The translations under genes and the position numbers were made by a program. Below are positions 35,702 through 46,502 of a stretch of 64,000 bases of DNA, one piece after another. Origin of the DNA: Erythrophleum ivorense (Eukaryota > Streptophyta > Magnoliopsida > Fabales > Fabaceae). Position 1 is the first letter of the stretch; the number at the start of each line of letters is the position of its first letter. The stretch lies in contig JAIUCV010000002.1 in NCBI GenBank assembly GCA_026724425.1, positions 9,305,001 to 9,369,000 on the forward strand, given 5' to 3'. The notes under the pieces were generated by a model, which had not been told where the DNA came from, ran no database searches, and saw nothing but the letters and a program-made list of their open reading frames with translations.

Positions 35702-35711
35702 GGTATATAGA
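35702..35711 (-). promoter_or_regulatory. TATA-like element in the replaced upstream block of GGCT-B
   Basis: The minus strand reads CTCTATATACCC upstream of a CT-rich, leader-like stretch that ends in CTAAAG|GTATGG (a good donor at about 35,521). It could provide a substitute promoter and leader exon for GGCT-B, or belong to the captured fragment. Confidence 0.3.
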
Positions 35712-35984
35712 GACCGTCCAGATTTGGAAAGGTACTCATCTGGGTTGGGGAGGCGTCTTTTGTTCTCCAGGCTAAGAATTTTTTTATTTAGTTTTTAAAT
35801 CAATAGAAATATTAAATATATTTAATAAAAATATTAAAAAAAAATAAATATATTTATATTACATATTATTATTTATATATTTTTTTTATACACAATAATT
35901 TGTTTCAATATAACGAAAATGTATTCTTGAAGTAATAATCAAGCTGGAGTATTTACATAATACAACTCAGTACTTTTTTTGTAA

Positions 35985-36760
35985 TAAAAAGATCAATTTG
36001 TTAGCATAGAATAAACAATTTTTACGTGAAAGAAGTTTTTTTTATTAATTATGAAAAGGAATTTTTCTATGAAAAATGAAAAAGTGAAAATGAAGGGGCG
36101 TATCAAATTATCACCCGTGTCCAAAAGCATTATGTTACTCTCTTCCAATATGTTTGGTATGCGGCGAGAAATGAAAAGGAAAATAAAAAATTAGATAAAA
36201 TATTTATTTTTATTTTATAATTATTATTTATTATTACTTAATATTAATTATTAATTAATTAATTTTCAGTCATTAGAGTAAAAATATTAAAATTATTTTT
36301 TATTTATAAAATTATCTTTTTTAATTTTTAATTTTATATTTAATTTTTTATATACCGAACAAACCATTTATTTTTTGTAATTTCATTAATTATTATGTTC
36401 AATTTTACAGAAAAAATTAGAATACACTATAGTAAATCTTTACTAAATATGATTTGTTTTCCTTTTTCAGAAAAATACAAGGATAGCATGAATGGATGGA
36501 TAAAAAGAAAATACTGGGAGTTAGGAAATAGGAAATGGTGTAACGAAAGAAGCTAGGGACTCGGGATTCAATGAACGTGGCCAAAATGCAAGTAGCACCG
36601 TTATCCGTCTGGCATCTGGGACGGAGAGGAAGACAGAATCGGACTTGCCATAAGGGGGGAATGAAGTCAGAGGAAGGAGGAACTGAACCAAAACCCAACA
36701 GCTCAAACCTTCACTGAGGTTCATTGAACCTGGACACAATTAAAACCGCGAATTTTAGGA
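35985..36760. repeat. Upstream segment shared with copy A (18,785-19,490)
   Basis: Diverged copy of the region upstream of GGCT-A, with an extra AT-rich stretch at about 36,150-36,380. It ends with the shared TTCATTGAACCTGGACACAATTAAAACCGCG. Confidence 0.8.
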
Positions 36761-36764
36761 GTTG

Positions 36765-39095
36765 CACTGCCAAAAATTGAAATTTTAACCATGATCTTTC
36801 TAGTCATTTTAGCAACTATTATAATATCCGTACTTTAATTATGATTTTATGCTAAGTTTGGATGGGGGAAGAGAAAAGAGAGAAATAAAAAAATTATTTT
36901 TCATGTGTTTAGATAAATAAAAAGAAAATATAAAAAAAATTGTTAATTTATAAGGATAATAATATTTTTATTGTCCAATATTAAATATTTGTATTAAAAG
37001 AATAATTTGGGAAGATAAAAAGTGAAAAAATTTTCTCTTCAAAATTTCTTTATATTTAGAGAAATAAAATTTTAGTCAAACACACCATTATTTTTTTTTT
37101 CAATTTTTCTTTTTCTCCTAATTTTTTTCTTCTAATCCAAATAAGGAAAAATTCATTTTCTCTTCTATTTTATTTTCTAATTTTCTCCCCATTCAAACAA
37201 AGAGTTAATGAATTGTTGCTAGATTATGATTTAGCTACATTTATTAAAAATCACAAGTAGATGTGGCTAAACTAGGTTTTAATCATGATTAATAAAATTG
37301 CAGCTAGATCATAAACTAGTGTTTAATTATGGTTATTAGAAGCCTTCATTAATTGTGGTTAGGAGTTTGCCCTTTTTGTGGTGGTTTTCATGGCTGTTAC
37401 ATTTTTTTTCTTTTAACCTTTAAACATATTGTTTTGTCAATTTTTTTTTTAACTTGTAACAATAATTTTTAACTAATATATTTAATAACTAATTCCTAGT
37501 AACATAACAATTTTTAACCCAACATATCTAGCAACAACAATCAAATTTCAGTAACAATAATTTCAAAACAAAATGAGATTATTAATAAGTTAGTACAACC
37601 AATTTCAATAAAAACAACCATATTTTGACAACAATAATTATATTCCATTAATCTACAAATTAGTCATTACTACTATAATTATAAAACTCATCTAAACATA
37701 TATGCCCATTTTACGGGGAATAACTATTATTAATGGACGGATATTCACTATTCTAATTACTTGGGGTTTAAAATTCAAAATAAAATATTATTAATAATAA
37801 ATTAAAAATAAAAAAACAAAAATATTCATTCATATGATTCAACTATAATAGAAATTTCAAAAAAATTATTTCTTGAGCTTGTATGGTTGCAAATTCTAAA
37901 GATAATGAACTTTAAAAATTTTAGAAGAGGAAAGTCATACTTACTTTTATTTGTTATTATCGCTCGTTTCTTTCCGCATTTGTTTGTCTTTGTCATTTTT
38001 CTCTTTTAGGCTCTATTTATAATTGTCACTCCTCTTTTTTCATCATTTGTACTTTAAGTTGAGTAACCTTATGTTGCGATTCCATCTAATAAGACCTAAA
38101 TGATAAAATCCCATAACTTTGATGTCTGAATACTTGGGATAGACAAATATCTAATCTAATTTCTTAAACTTGATCATAATGTTCTTAGTTCCTAAAGCCT
38201 TGGCCAATGAATTTTCACTTAAAATTTTTTGGGATAAGAAGTCTTCCATTTGAAACATAGAAATCATTTTTAGCAAATTCAAATAGAAATCAATAAATTA
38301 TTTGAAAAATAAAGACCTTCAACAAAATTAAACGTTAACATCTATATAATTCAAACATTTACATAAACACTTTTAATTTCGTCGTTAATATAAGCTCTAT
38401 CACTATATTTATGGATTGTTGTCTACACATCTTCTCATATAACTGGACTCTTATGCTTAGTTTCTTGCAGATTTAAAGATAAATGTGACGTATCTCAAAT
38501 GCATTTAAAATTCAAAGGACTTATAATTCCTTTGCTAAACTTATCATCTCAGCCTTATTTTGTGCAAGGCTTTTAGATTGATTAATATGTGACATAATTA
38601 ATTTTTATTTTATTTTATTTGTTCTTTGCAATTCTTTGGTCATTTGCAAATATATTAATAAGATCACCTAAGAGTTGCTACATCTCATAAAACAAATGTG
38701 ATTATGTGAATCTTCTCCTTAAAATAATAGTTTATAAAATATACCCAATAATCCCTATCAATATCCTTTGAGATACCATGAATTATTTGTTATTTATTAT
38801 GAGTTACATCATTACTATACACTCCATAATGTCCTTGTTTTCACTTATTATGCAATGTTTGAAAAATAATCCTCCTATGCACATCATAAACAACAAACCT
38901 AGGTTGTAAAATAAAATATAGTGATTAATAAACATATGAACTTGAGATACTAAAAAAAATGAATAATCAATATGATATTACTTGTATATCAGTTGTATAC
39001 ATATCATCCTTGCACGCTTGAGGAACATACCTCCAATCCCTATAATTGATTGGAAATGTATTGAAGTTAGTTTCAACCATACCTCCAGTCCCTGT
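36765..39095. other. AT-rich block in place of tRNA, PRK and NRX2 exons 1-2 in copy B
   Basis: In copy A about 7.9 kb (19.49-27.40 kb) lies between the shared upstream segment and NRX2 intron 2. In copy B only this unrelated 2.3 kb is present. No gene seen. A MITE-like element occupies 36,852-37,205. Confidence 0.6.
36852..37205. mobile_element. MITE-like element with imperfect terminal inverted repeats
   Basis: The left end reads CTAAGTTTGGATGGGGGAAG and the reverse complement of the right end reads CTCTTTGTTTGAATGGGGAG, continuing AAAA on both sides. The length is about 350 bp, AT-rich and non-coding. The TTTGGATGGGG type of end is common in plant MITEs. Target duplication not determined. 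Confidence 0.5.
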
Positions 39096-39137
39096 CATGG
39101 TCTCACAAAACATAAATAACATGTCTTATTGTTGTAG

Positions 39138-39736
39138 GTACCAATGTTTGAACATGCAAGTAAAACCATAGGCTTATATTTTTGGGCTGACTATTCTCCC
39201 ATTTGCTGTGCCTTCACTGTCCAACGTATAGATGTATACAACAATCTCAACACTAGAAAAGATCACTGTTTTGAAGTTGTTCTAATCTCAACTGATAGAG
39301 ACCTCAGGAAATTCAAAGTGAACACAAATAGTATAGTATACCATGGCTGGCTATCCCATTTGTGGACAGAACAAGGCGTGATCTTTGTAGAATCTTTGAT
39401 ATCACGGAATTCCTGCCTTAGTTCTTATTGGGCTAGAGGGCAAAGTCGTGAGTATGGATGGGAAGTTTGTGGTGTCCTCATATGGTGCTGCAGCTTTCCC
39501 TTTCACTGAGTCACGTAAAAGGGACCTTAATGCTGCTTTGAGAAGGAAGGAGAGGCTTTGCCTGAAGAGGTTGAGGATGTAAAGCAGAGCATGTTCTGAA
39601 ATTGGATATGGCCAAAGCTTATGTGTGTGAGTTCTGTGAAAAACAAGGCAAGTTCTGGGCAATCTCCTATGATGTTTCTGATTATTACCTTTACTCGAGT
39701 TGTGTGGAAAAGGTCAGCAAAGATGAAAGCTTCTAG
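39138..39736 (+). pseudogene. NRX2: Nucleoredoxin 2 last-exon pseudogene, copy B
   Basis: It corresponds to NRX2 exon 3 (27,440-28,036), including the tail of the preceding intron (ACATAAATAACATGTCTTATTGTTG) and the same final codons (GAAAGCTTCTAG). Exons 1-2 are missing. The active-site WSPPC reads YSPIC. A small insertion near 39,335 (AGTATAGTATACC against AGTAGTATGCC) and deletions near 39,403, 39,546 and 39,585 break the frame, and a conserved Cys of the C1 domain is lost (AISYDVSDYY). Not functional. Confidence 0.92.
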
Positions 39737-40989
39737 AAAATACAGTCCTGGCAAGTCTGCAAACAGATATTACATAGACTAGCAACTTTTGGCAGGGATT
39801 GAATTTCAAAATTTGTTGCCATAAGAAATAAACTTCCCCTGCCTATTACTCTGTTAATGAAAGCTGCTATTTTAAAGTTGTGAAATTATCCCACTCTGCT
39901 ACCCCTGCTTATATTTTTTGTGTACATCAAGTCTCTCACTATTAGTGCACAAGTACACAAAAATGTCTTGTGCATGAAAAAAAAGAAGTTATGCATGAAT
40001 TAAATAATTAAACACAGGGAGATAAGGCGATTGAGATATAATTTAATTATCTAAATTTAGTATGAAAATTATTTGAGAACTTTATTCACAGACTGAAAAA
40101 TAATGACATGGCATAAATAAATCTATATAAGCTATTAATTTTTTTTAAATATTTTAATTAAAACTAAAATCGCAACCAAACTTTTTACTCTGAAATATCA
40201 CACTTATTTGTAAATTTCATTAAAACCATTATTATTGAAAATTTTCTCATAAATTATTTTTTAATAATTTTTTAAAATTGGAATGATAACTAAATGCATG
40301 CAAAATCAAAATAGAGAGAAAAATCATAAACATATTTGTCAAATTTGTCTTACTTATCATAAGTTATCACATAATAATTTGAACTTATTTATGTTATGCT
40401 TAGTTGATAAATTTTGAAGTTGGGATGTTATGACAATAGTTTTCTCCAAATAAAATTGCAAACCGCCGGACACATTTTATTGTCTGCAAAGCTTGAATTA
40501 TTCTCCGAAGAGGGAGAGAGAGGAGAGAATAATCTGCGTGGTTTTCTCATTGTCAAAGCTCAAAATAGTTCAAGTGAACCCAAAAATGGCTGCTAATTCT
40601 AGAAGGAGGAAGAGTGGTTTATTGCTAGTTGTTTGTTGTTTAAACCCCAGAAGAAACATGAGACATGCCTCAATTATGAAAGTTCAAAATAGTCAAATGC
40701 AAAAATCCAAACGTTGCTGCTAATTTCAGAGAGAAAGAAGAGGAATTAGTTGCTAATTTTTTCTTGTTCAAACACCAAAAGAAAGAAGATAAGTAAATCA
40801 AACTCATACCTCAAAGCCCTTTCTTTTTTCCTCGGCCGTTAATTAGGGAGGACAGAGGAGATTCCGAAAGAGAGATTTGGGATTTTTTCTCTGGGAGGAA
40901 ACAAAAATTACAAAATCAGTACTTGGGTTTTTTGGGTTTGTTTTGTTTTGTTGAACACAAGGAAGGAATGTAGTATACAATGAATCAAT

Positions 40990-41205
40990 CACGGCACGTT
41001 AAAAAACAAGGGGAAATTTGATATGGAAAATTTTTTTTGTTAAAATATTAATTTTATTTTTTAATTATTATTCAATATTATTTATTAATTATTATTTAAT
41101 TATTAAAAGTAGAAATATTATTTTTTTTGTTTATAATTTTTTGTTTATTTTTATTTTTATACTTAATTTTTTGTATTTTAAATAAGTCATAAAAAAAAAG
41201 AGAAT
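40990..41205. other. AT-rich insertion upstream of USPK-B
   Basis: In copy A the text GAATCAATCA runs straight into GAGAAGGAGAATAGGGG. In copy B about 205 bp of AT-rich DNA separates the matching phrases. No element type recognised. Confidence 0.5.
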
Positions 41206-41349
41206 AAGGGTGTGAATAGAATCAGGATAGCATGAATAGACAAAGAGAAGGGAACCAAAATACACTCAAATGGGCAATTGATCATCTCATGCGAGAGGTT
41301 CGATAGTAGTTCTCATCCATGTCAATGTTAAGGGAGCTCTTCTAATTTT

Positions 41350-42565
41350 AAGGCTATGTTTGGTATAAAAAAAAGATTTTGATAGGAATGAGAATAAAAA
41401 TAAAAAAGGAAAAAAATAAAAAATTATTTTTTATATGATGTTTGATATAACTTGAAAGAAAATGAGATTGTGTTTACCTTTTTAATGTTGGGTATGAGTA
41501 AAATAATATAAGAATGGAAAAGAAATAAAATAAAATAACTTAAATACTCTCATAAAAAGTAATAAAATATAAAATTTATTTTTATAGGATATATATTAAC
41601 AAAATAAAATTGGGCTTCTTCTCTCTTTCACTATCATAACCCATTCACAAGTTTTTAAAATTTCATTTCATTTAATTTGAAATAAAATTAGGTTTATTTG
41701 ACTAATACATTATATAAAATTGGGTTTATTTTAATTGTTAACCTTTATATAATAACACTAGTTCTTCCCTATTCGCTAAGTAAACATCATCTGAAATTAT
41801 TTGAAATAGAGCACGCAAAACAATTGTGATTATTTCACTTCATTTGATTTCAAACCTTGACTAAATGAATTTATGAAATTTAAACAATCCATTAACATTC
41901 ACAAGTTTCTGAAACTTAAGTGCTATCAGATTTGTGAAAAATGAGTCTTGCTAGCAATGAGATTCAAATGAAGGCTCACCTAGGTTTTTGAAATTAGGAG
42001 CATTATAGTCTCTAAATCAGAACCATACCTTGACTCACTCAGGTTTTTGCTATCAGATTTGTAAGTCACAATCAACGATGTTTTGTATGGGCTGAACATG
42101 ACGTCAAAGCAAAGAAGGGAATATGGGGGCAACATAGCGACAAAGCAGAGGAGGAGATTTGGTTATCTAGCAATGAAGCAAAGAAGGAAAGAAGAAGATC
42201 TAAGGGCAAAATGATCATCTAGTGTTCCTCTCCCTTGAATCCATCCTCATTCCATCGCTTTAGTTGAAGAAAGTTATTTCCTACATCTGTTGGAATTGTG
42301 AAAGCCATCAAAAGAGTTGAACCACATACCAAACGTACAAAATTATGTTTTCCTATCCTTTTCCCTTCCTTTCCATTACATCACCCACATACTAAATACA
42401 TCCAGTGTGTTTGGTTGAATGGTGTAAAGAGAAAAAAAATATAAAATATGGGTAGATAGAATAAAAAATACTTTGATAGATGAAATAAAAAAAATAAATA
42501 TTATACAAATTATGTAAAAAGTATTCTGAACAAATGGAGTGCAAGTGGATATATATATATATATA
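41350..42565. mobile_element. Unclassified 1.2 kb insertion between USPK-B exons 1 and 2
   Basis: Copy A passes from GGGAGCTTCACTAATC to TGCATGCCATACTTAAAAAAC within about 50 bp. Copy B has about 1.2 kb in between. The insertion starts GGCTATGTTTGGTATAAAA. Near its right side it has ACCACATACCAAACGTAC and CACATACTAAATACATCC, which look like inverted versions of that start, so a degenerate TIR element or two nested MITEs is possible. A (TA)n run lies at 42,550-42,568. Confidence 0.4.
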
Positions 42566-43803
42566 TATTTTTGCATGCTATACCTAAAAAACAAACAAAC
42601 AATGTATCATGTTGGATATATATTTAAGTATTAAATACGATGCAACATTTCATATTGTATTTAAATATTGCAGTATTCATTCACTGTGAATTATTAGCTA
42701 TAGCAGAAATGCCTCCTCACTTGGCACCCAATGGATACGGGATTAATTGACCTCTCACTATACTAATTGCAGGGTCAGGGACAAACAGTATTGCTGACGA
42801 GGGTTCACTGGCATTCAAAGACCCTGATGGCCACACCAAGGAATTTTTTCTCCCGTATCGTGTCTTTTGTACACTGAAAGACGTAGGTTTTACTTTTGTC
42901 TTCCCCTGAGAAAATAATATGAAAATTTTTCTCAAGCAAAATGACCCAGGAATAAAGAACACAAATTTGAGCGATGATTTTCATCTTACAGTTCTTAGAC
43001 ATAACTTCGTGCATGTTATGACGTCCTTCTTTTGATCTGCTTCTTTTTTTTCTGTGGTGGGGAATTGGGGGATGGACTATAGATACAATGCAAGGATGTC
43101 TTACTAGAAGATGCAGATGTAGCGAGAGCTCTAATTGAATATACTTCTCACACGGCAATTGAGCATTTAGTTCTTGGCTCTTCAACGAAAACTGGTTTGC
43201 TTAGGTATCCATCTCTCCTGCCGAGTCACATGGTTGTACCTTAACATTTCTGCAAATTATCAATGAACTGAATGCTAAATAACATTAGATGAATTCAAGC
43301 AAACTTGACCAATAATCAAGCATAAAATGAAGAAAAGAAAGAAAACTTTCCATTTGGTTTCTTTCATATTCCACATGATATCGACAATAGCTTAAGACTT
43401 CTTTTTGTCAATTCAACTTGATATTGTTTGTAATGCTAAGAAATTGTTGTTAGTATTAATCTGACTTCCCCTGCTTCAAATTAAGTTGAAAATGTGTATG
43501 TTTCTGGCAATGGCTACATGAATGAACGCATATCATTTCCTAAGGGAGCTTTTTTTTTTTTTTCATCAGAAAATTCAAGGTGGCCGATATTCCAGGAGCA
43601 GTGGCAAAAGGGGCACTGGATTTCTGTACTATCTATGCTGTTGCTAAAGAAAAGATTCAATCAATGCGATCTGGCTTCTCGTCCTGGTTCAGCTATTTCC
43701 CTAGCCAGCCAGCATAATCAAGCGAGTATCAAGTTAGACCTCTCAGAGCCACGTATGCCGCCAACTAATTATGGTATGAAACTGGATTTATTTCTTCAAG
43801 AAT

Positions 43804-43821
43804 CACACACACACACACACA
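43804..43821. repeat. (CA)9 microsatellite within USPK-B
   Basis: Positional counterpart of the CA run in USPK-A at 30,611. Confidence 0.9.
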
Positions 43822-44786
43822 CTCACACATGTACACCAGCACATATTGCCTGTATTCTGTTCACTGAGAGCAGTGTTTTCAATCAGCACATGAAAGGCAA
43901 TCCATTGATGCACGGAGTAGATTACAGGATGAAACAGAACCCTTCAGGTCCGTGGCATTACATACTCCTCAGCAAATATTTCCTTTAAGTTTATTCCTAT
44001 TGGTCTGTCAAGTTGTTCTTTGCACGGTTAAATAGCATGTGCTTGTCATCTGGAAGGTGAAAACTAATTGCTATTGAAAGCAAGTCACCATTCAGGAGGA
44101 GAAATTTGAATGGCAAGTCATATGGGGAAAATTTCCTTCCAGGCACTGACAAATCCTATGTAAGCTCTGAAAGACCAAGTCCGGACCGCATATTCTGTTT
44201 GTTATATGACAGCTCAGATAGGGATGTCCAATCCTGAGGTATCATTTGGCTCCGTGACAGATGAAAACTATAGCTTTGAGTCACTGCAGCATGGAAGGAG
44301 GTCTGTGGACATTAGCTCTGCTGGATCCTCACTTATCTCACTTTTCGTGTAGTACATCACATGCCACAGTGTGGAAGAGTGGGCAATGTGCATTTCTAGT
44401 TCCCGAGCTATCCATGCAGTATGCATTTATCAGTAGTTCCCGCACTTATGAGGGGCTCTAAAGAACTTCTCATTTTGGATACAGTTTATCATTAAAAGAT
44501 AGATTTTCAATATGTTTTTCTTGAAGATAAAGAAATCAGTAATGTACTAAGGCTACTTATCTTGTGGTCTTTATGTATATTATACGATGACACCATTATA
44601 TTTCCTTTCCACTTACTTTGGTAGGACATTTTCAGCCAATCTTGATAGGCCCGAGTAGATCAAGTAATTACTGATCAAATAGTTAAATAGGTCTTTCCCT
44701 TCCTGATGATTAAATGATTAACAATCCAAAAGTTATCAATATCTAATTGTAGTTGTTTTGTGGTACATCTTGCACTGAACTTACAG

Positions 44787-46502
44787 GATGATACGGAGGC
44801 TGAAATGAGGAGACTAAAGTTGGAGCTCAAGAAAACAATGGAAACGTACAGCACTGCTTGTAAAGAAGCACTCACAGCACAGCAGAAGGTACGAAACAAT
44901 ATTTGCTTTATAGATACAAAAGCGCAAGAAGATCTGATGTCTTGCATCACAGACAATAGAACTCCAGCGATGGAGAAAGGAGGAAGAGAGGAGATTAGAA
45001 GAGGCAAGGCTTGCTGAGGAAGCTGCATTAGCAGTTGCAGAAAAGGATATGGGCAAATCCAAAGCAGCCATGGAGGCTGCTGAAGCACAGAAGAGGATTG
45101 CAGAACTGGAAGCACAAAAGAGAGTAGTTGCAGAAATGAAAGCACTTCAAGAATCAGAAGAGAAAAGAAAGGCACTTAATGCTTTAATGAACATAGATGT
45201 CAGAAATAGAAAGTATTCAGTCAAGGAGATTGAAGCTGCAACAGAGTTCTTTGCAGATTCCCAAAAGATTGGAGAAGGAGGTTGTGGTCCAGGATACAAA
45301 TGCCATCTGGACCACACCCCTGTGGCAGTGAAGGTTCTACGTCCTGATGCAGCACAAGGAAGGTCACAGTTTCAACGAGAGGTAAGTGGTGAAACAAAAC
45401 TGTGTCCGTTTGTAATATGGTTGACTTGTTAATAATATGTTACAGGTTGAGGTACTGAGCTGCATAAGGCATCCAAATATGGTTCTCCTCTGGGGAGCCT
45501 GCCCAGAGTATGTCTGCCTTGTCTATGATTACATGGCCAATGGGAGCTTAGAAGATCGCCTCTTTCATCGAGGAAACCCTCCCTCACTTCCTTGGCAGCT
45601 TAGGTCCAAAATTGCAGCCGAAATAGGCACTTGCTTCTTGTTCCTGTACCAGAGAAAACCAGAGCCTCTAGTGCCCCGGCACTTGAAACCAGCTAACATC
45701 TTACTTGACAGCGACTATGCAGCCAAGATCAGTGATGTAGGTTTAGCCAGGCTAGTTACACCATCTATGGCTGACAATGTGACACAATATCGTATGACTT
45801 CCACAGCTGGAACTTTCTGCTATATAGATCCAGAGTACCAACAGACAGGAATGCTAGGGGTGAAATCTGATACATACTCCCTTGGGATCATTTACCTGCA
45901 GATTTTAACAGCAAGAGCACCCATGGGTTTGACCCATCATGTAGAGAGAGCAATTGAGAAAGGAGCATTTACTCAGATGCTGGATCCAACAGTGCCTGAC
46001 TGGCCAGTAGAGGAGGCCTTGAGCTTTGCAAATATGGCACTCAAGTGTTCCCAGTCAAGGCGAAAGGGCAGACCTGATCTTGCCAAGGTTGTCTTACCAG
46101 AACGTAACAGATTGAGAGCACTTGCTGAAAAAACTAATTACCTTGCAGCCTTGAGCGGCTGTATAACTACATGCAACCATAGCCAAGTTTCTTTGCTGCA
46201 ACTGGTAAGCTTCATATTTTCTCAATTCCTTATTCCGCATAACTTGCCCAAATCATTATTAGTAACTTACCTTCAACATGTATATGTATGTGTGTGTTTT
46301 TGTGTATAACCAACTCCTCTGTCTAGATGAAAGTGGATCCAACTCCACCAATGACAGGCATTTGCTCATGAGTCATGAGCTATGACATTCAACCAGTCAT
46401 ACTAGCTTAAGATGAAGATTGTATTAACTTTTGCAGGATGGAGCCCATCCTCCATTTCCCTACGATGGGGAGAGCACAAGAAACAAATCATGCTCAGTTT
46501 GA
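44787..46502 (+). CDS. USPK-B 3' half: coiled coil plus receptor-like cytoplasmic kinase domain, fully open but HRD changed to PRH
   Basis: Exons 44787-44888, 44953-45381, 45446-46204 and 46437-46502 all join in phase 0 through GT-AG introns and give 451 codons plus stop. The first two encode an Ala/Glu/Lys-rich coiled coil (DDTEAEMRRLKLELKKTMET, AKSKAA-like AEAQKRIAELEAQKR). Then the kinase follows: EIEAATEFFADSQKIGEGG, glycine loop GEGGCGPGYK (usually GEGGYGPVYK), Lys in VAVKVLRPDAAQGRSQF, VEVLSCIRHPNMVLLWGACP. The catalytic loop reads PRHLKPANILL instead of HRDLKPxNILL, so His and the catalytic Asp are both gone. KISDVGLARL keeps the metal-binding Asp, and TAGTFCYIDPEYQQTGMLG is intact. 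No U-box follows. Family members have a USP domain upstream; here that half is broken. Expression of this half alone is possible but unproven. Confidence 0.85.

Larger units (their letters stand above)
34030..35985. other. About 1.95 kb block replacing the 5' UTR/promoter core of GGCT-B
   Basis: Homology to the GGCT-A 5' intron stops at CACTGCCTAACT (about 34,030; copy A 18,250) and resumes at about 35,985 (copy A 18,785). So about 535 bp of copy A is matched by about 1,950 bp of unrelated DNA. The block starts with GGAATGGCAATAGAGTGGGG and contains TACCCATACCCAACCCGCCC, a composition often seen at plant transposon ends. No complete inverted repeat was found. It contains a coding-like fragment (35,263-35,398) and a minus-strand TATA candidate (about 35,702-35,711). 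Confidence 0.65.
41217..44461 (+). pseudogene. USP-domain protein kinase gene, copy B: decayed 5' (USP and linker) half
   Basis: Recognisable pieces are exon 1 at 41,217-41,340 (a frame for NTLKWAIDHLM, then a missing base gives stops before VVLIHVNVK), exon 2 at 42,773-42,886 (DPDGHTKEFFLPYRVFCTLK), exon 3 at 43,083-43,204 (DVLLEDADVARALIEYTSHT, good GT donor) and exon 4 from 43,570 (KFKVADIPGAVAKGALDFCT). An extra base near 43,670 shifts the frame after IQSMRS. A linker with a CA microsatellite and RPSPDR, QHGRRSVDISSAGS remnants runs to about 44,320. A 1.2 kb insertion separates exons 1 and 2. This half cannot encode a continuous protein with the kinase half. Confidence 0.83.

Noticed and set aside
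35425..35739. Minus-strand open frame containing MVFWVFRSGCL, resembling the GGCT start MVFWIFGYGSL
   Set aside because: The ATG lies inside a good splice donor (CTAAAG|GTATGG), the following residues lack GYGSLVW, and the next part does not continue the family. The similarity is short and probably chance.
29133..46502. Calling the USP-kinase genes U-box (PUB) ubiquitin ligases
   Set aside because: The final exon of copy B ends shortly after the kinase domain and no U-box motif is seen, so they fit the USP-kinase members without a U-box.
16070..46502. Reading the GGCT/NRX2 proximity as a new redox gene cluster
   Set aside because: The same neighbours are remembered from Arabidopsis together with unrelated kinases, so ancestral gene order plus duplication explains it without a functional cluster.
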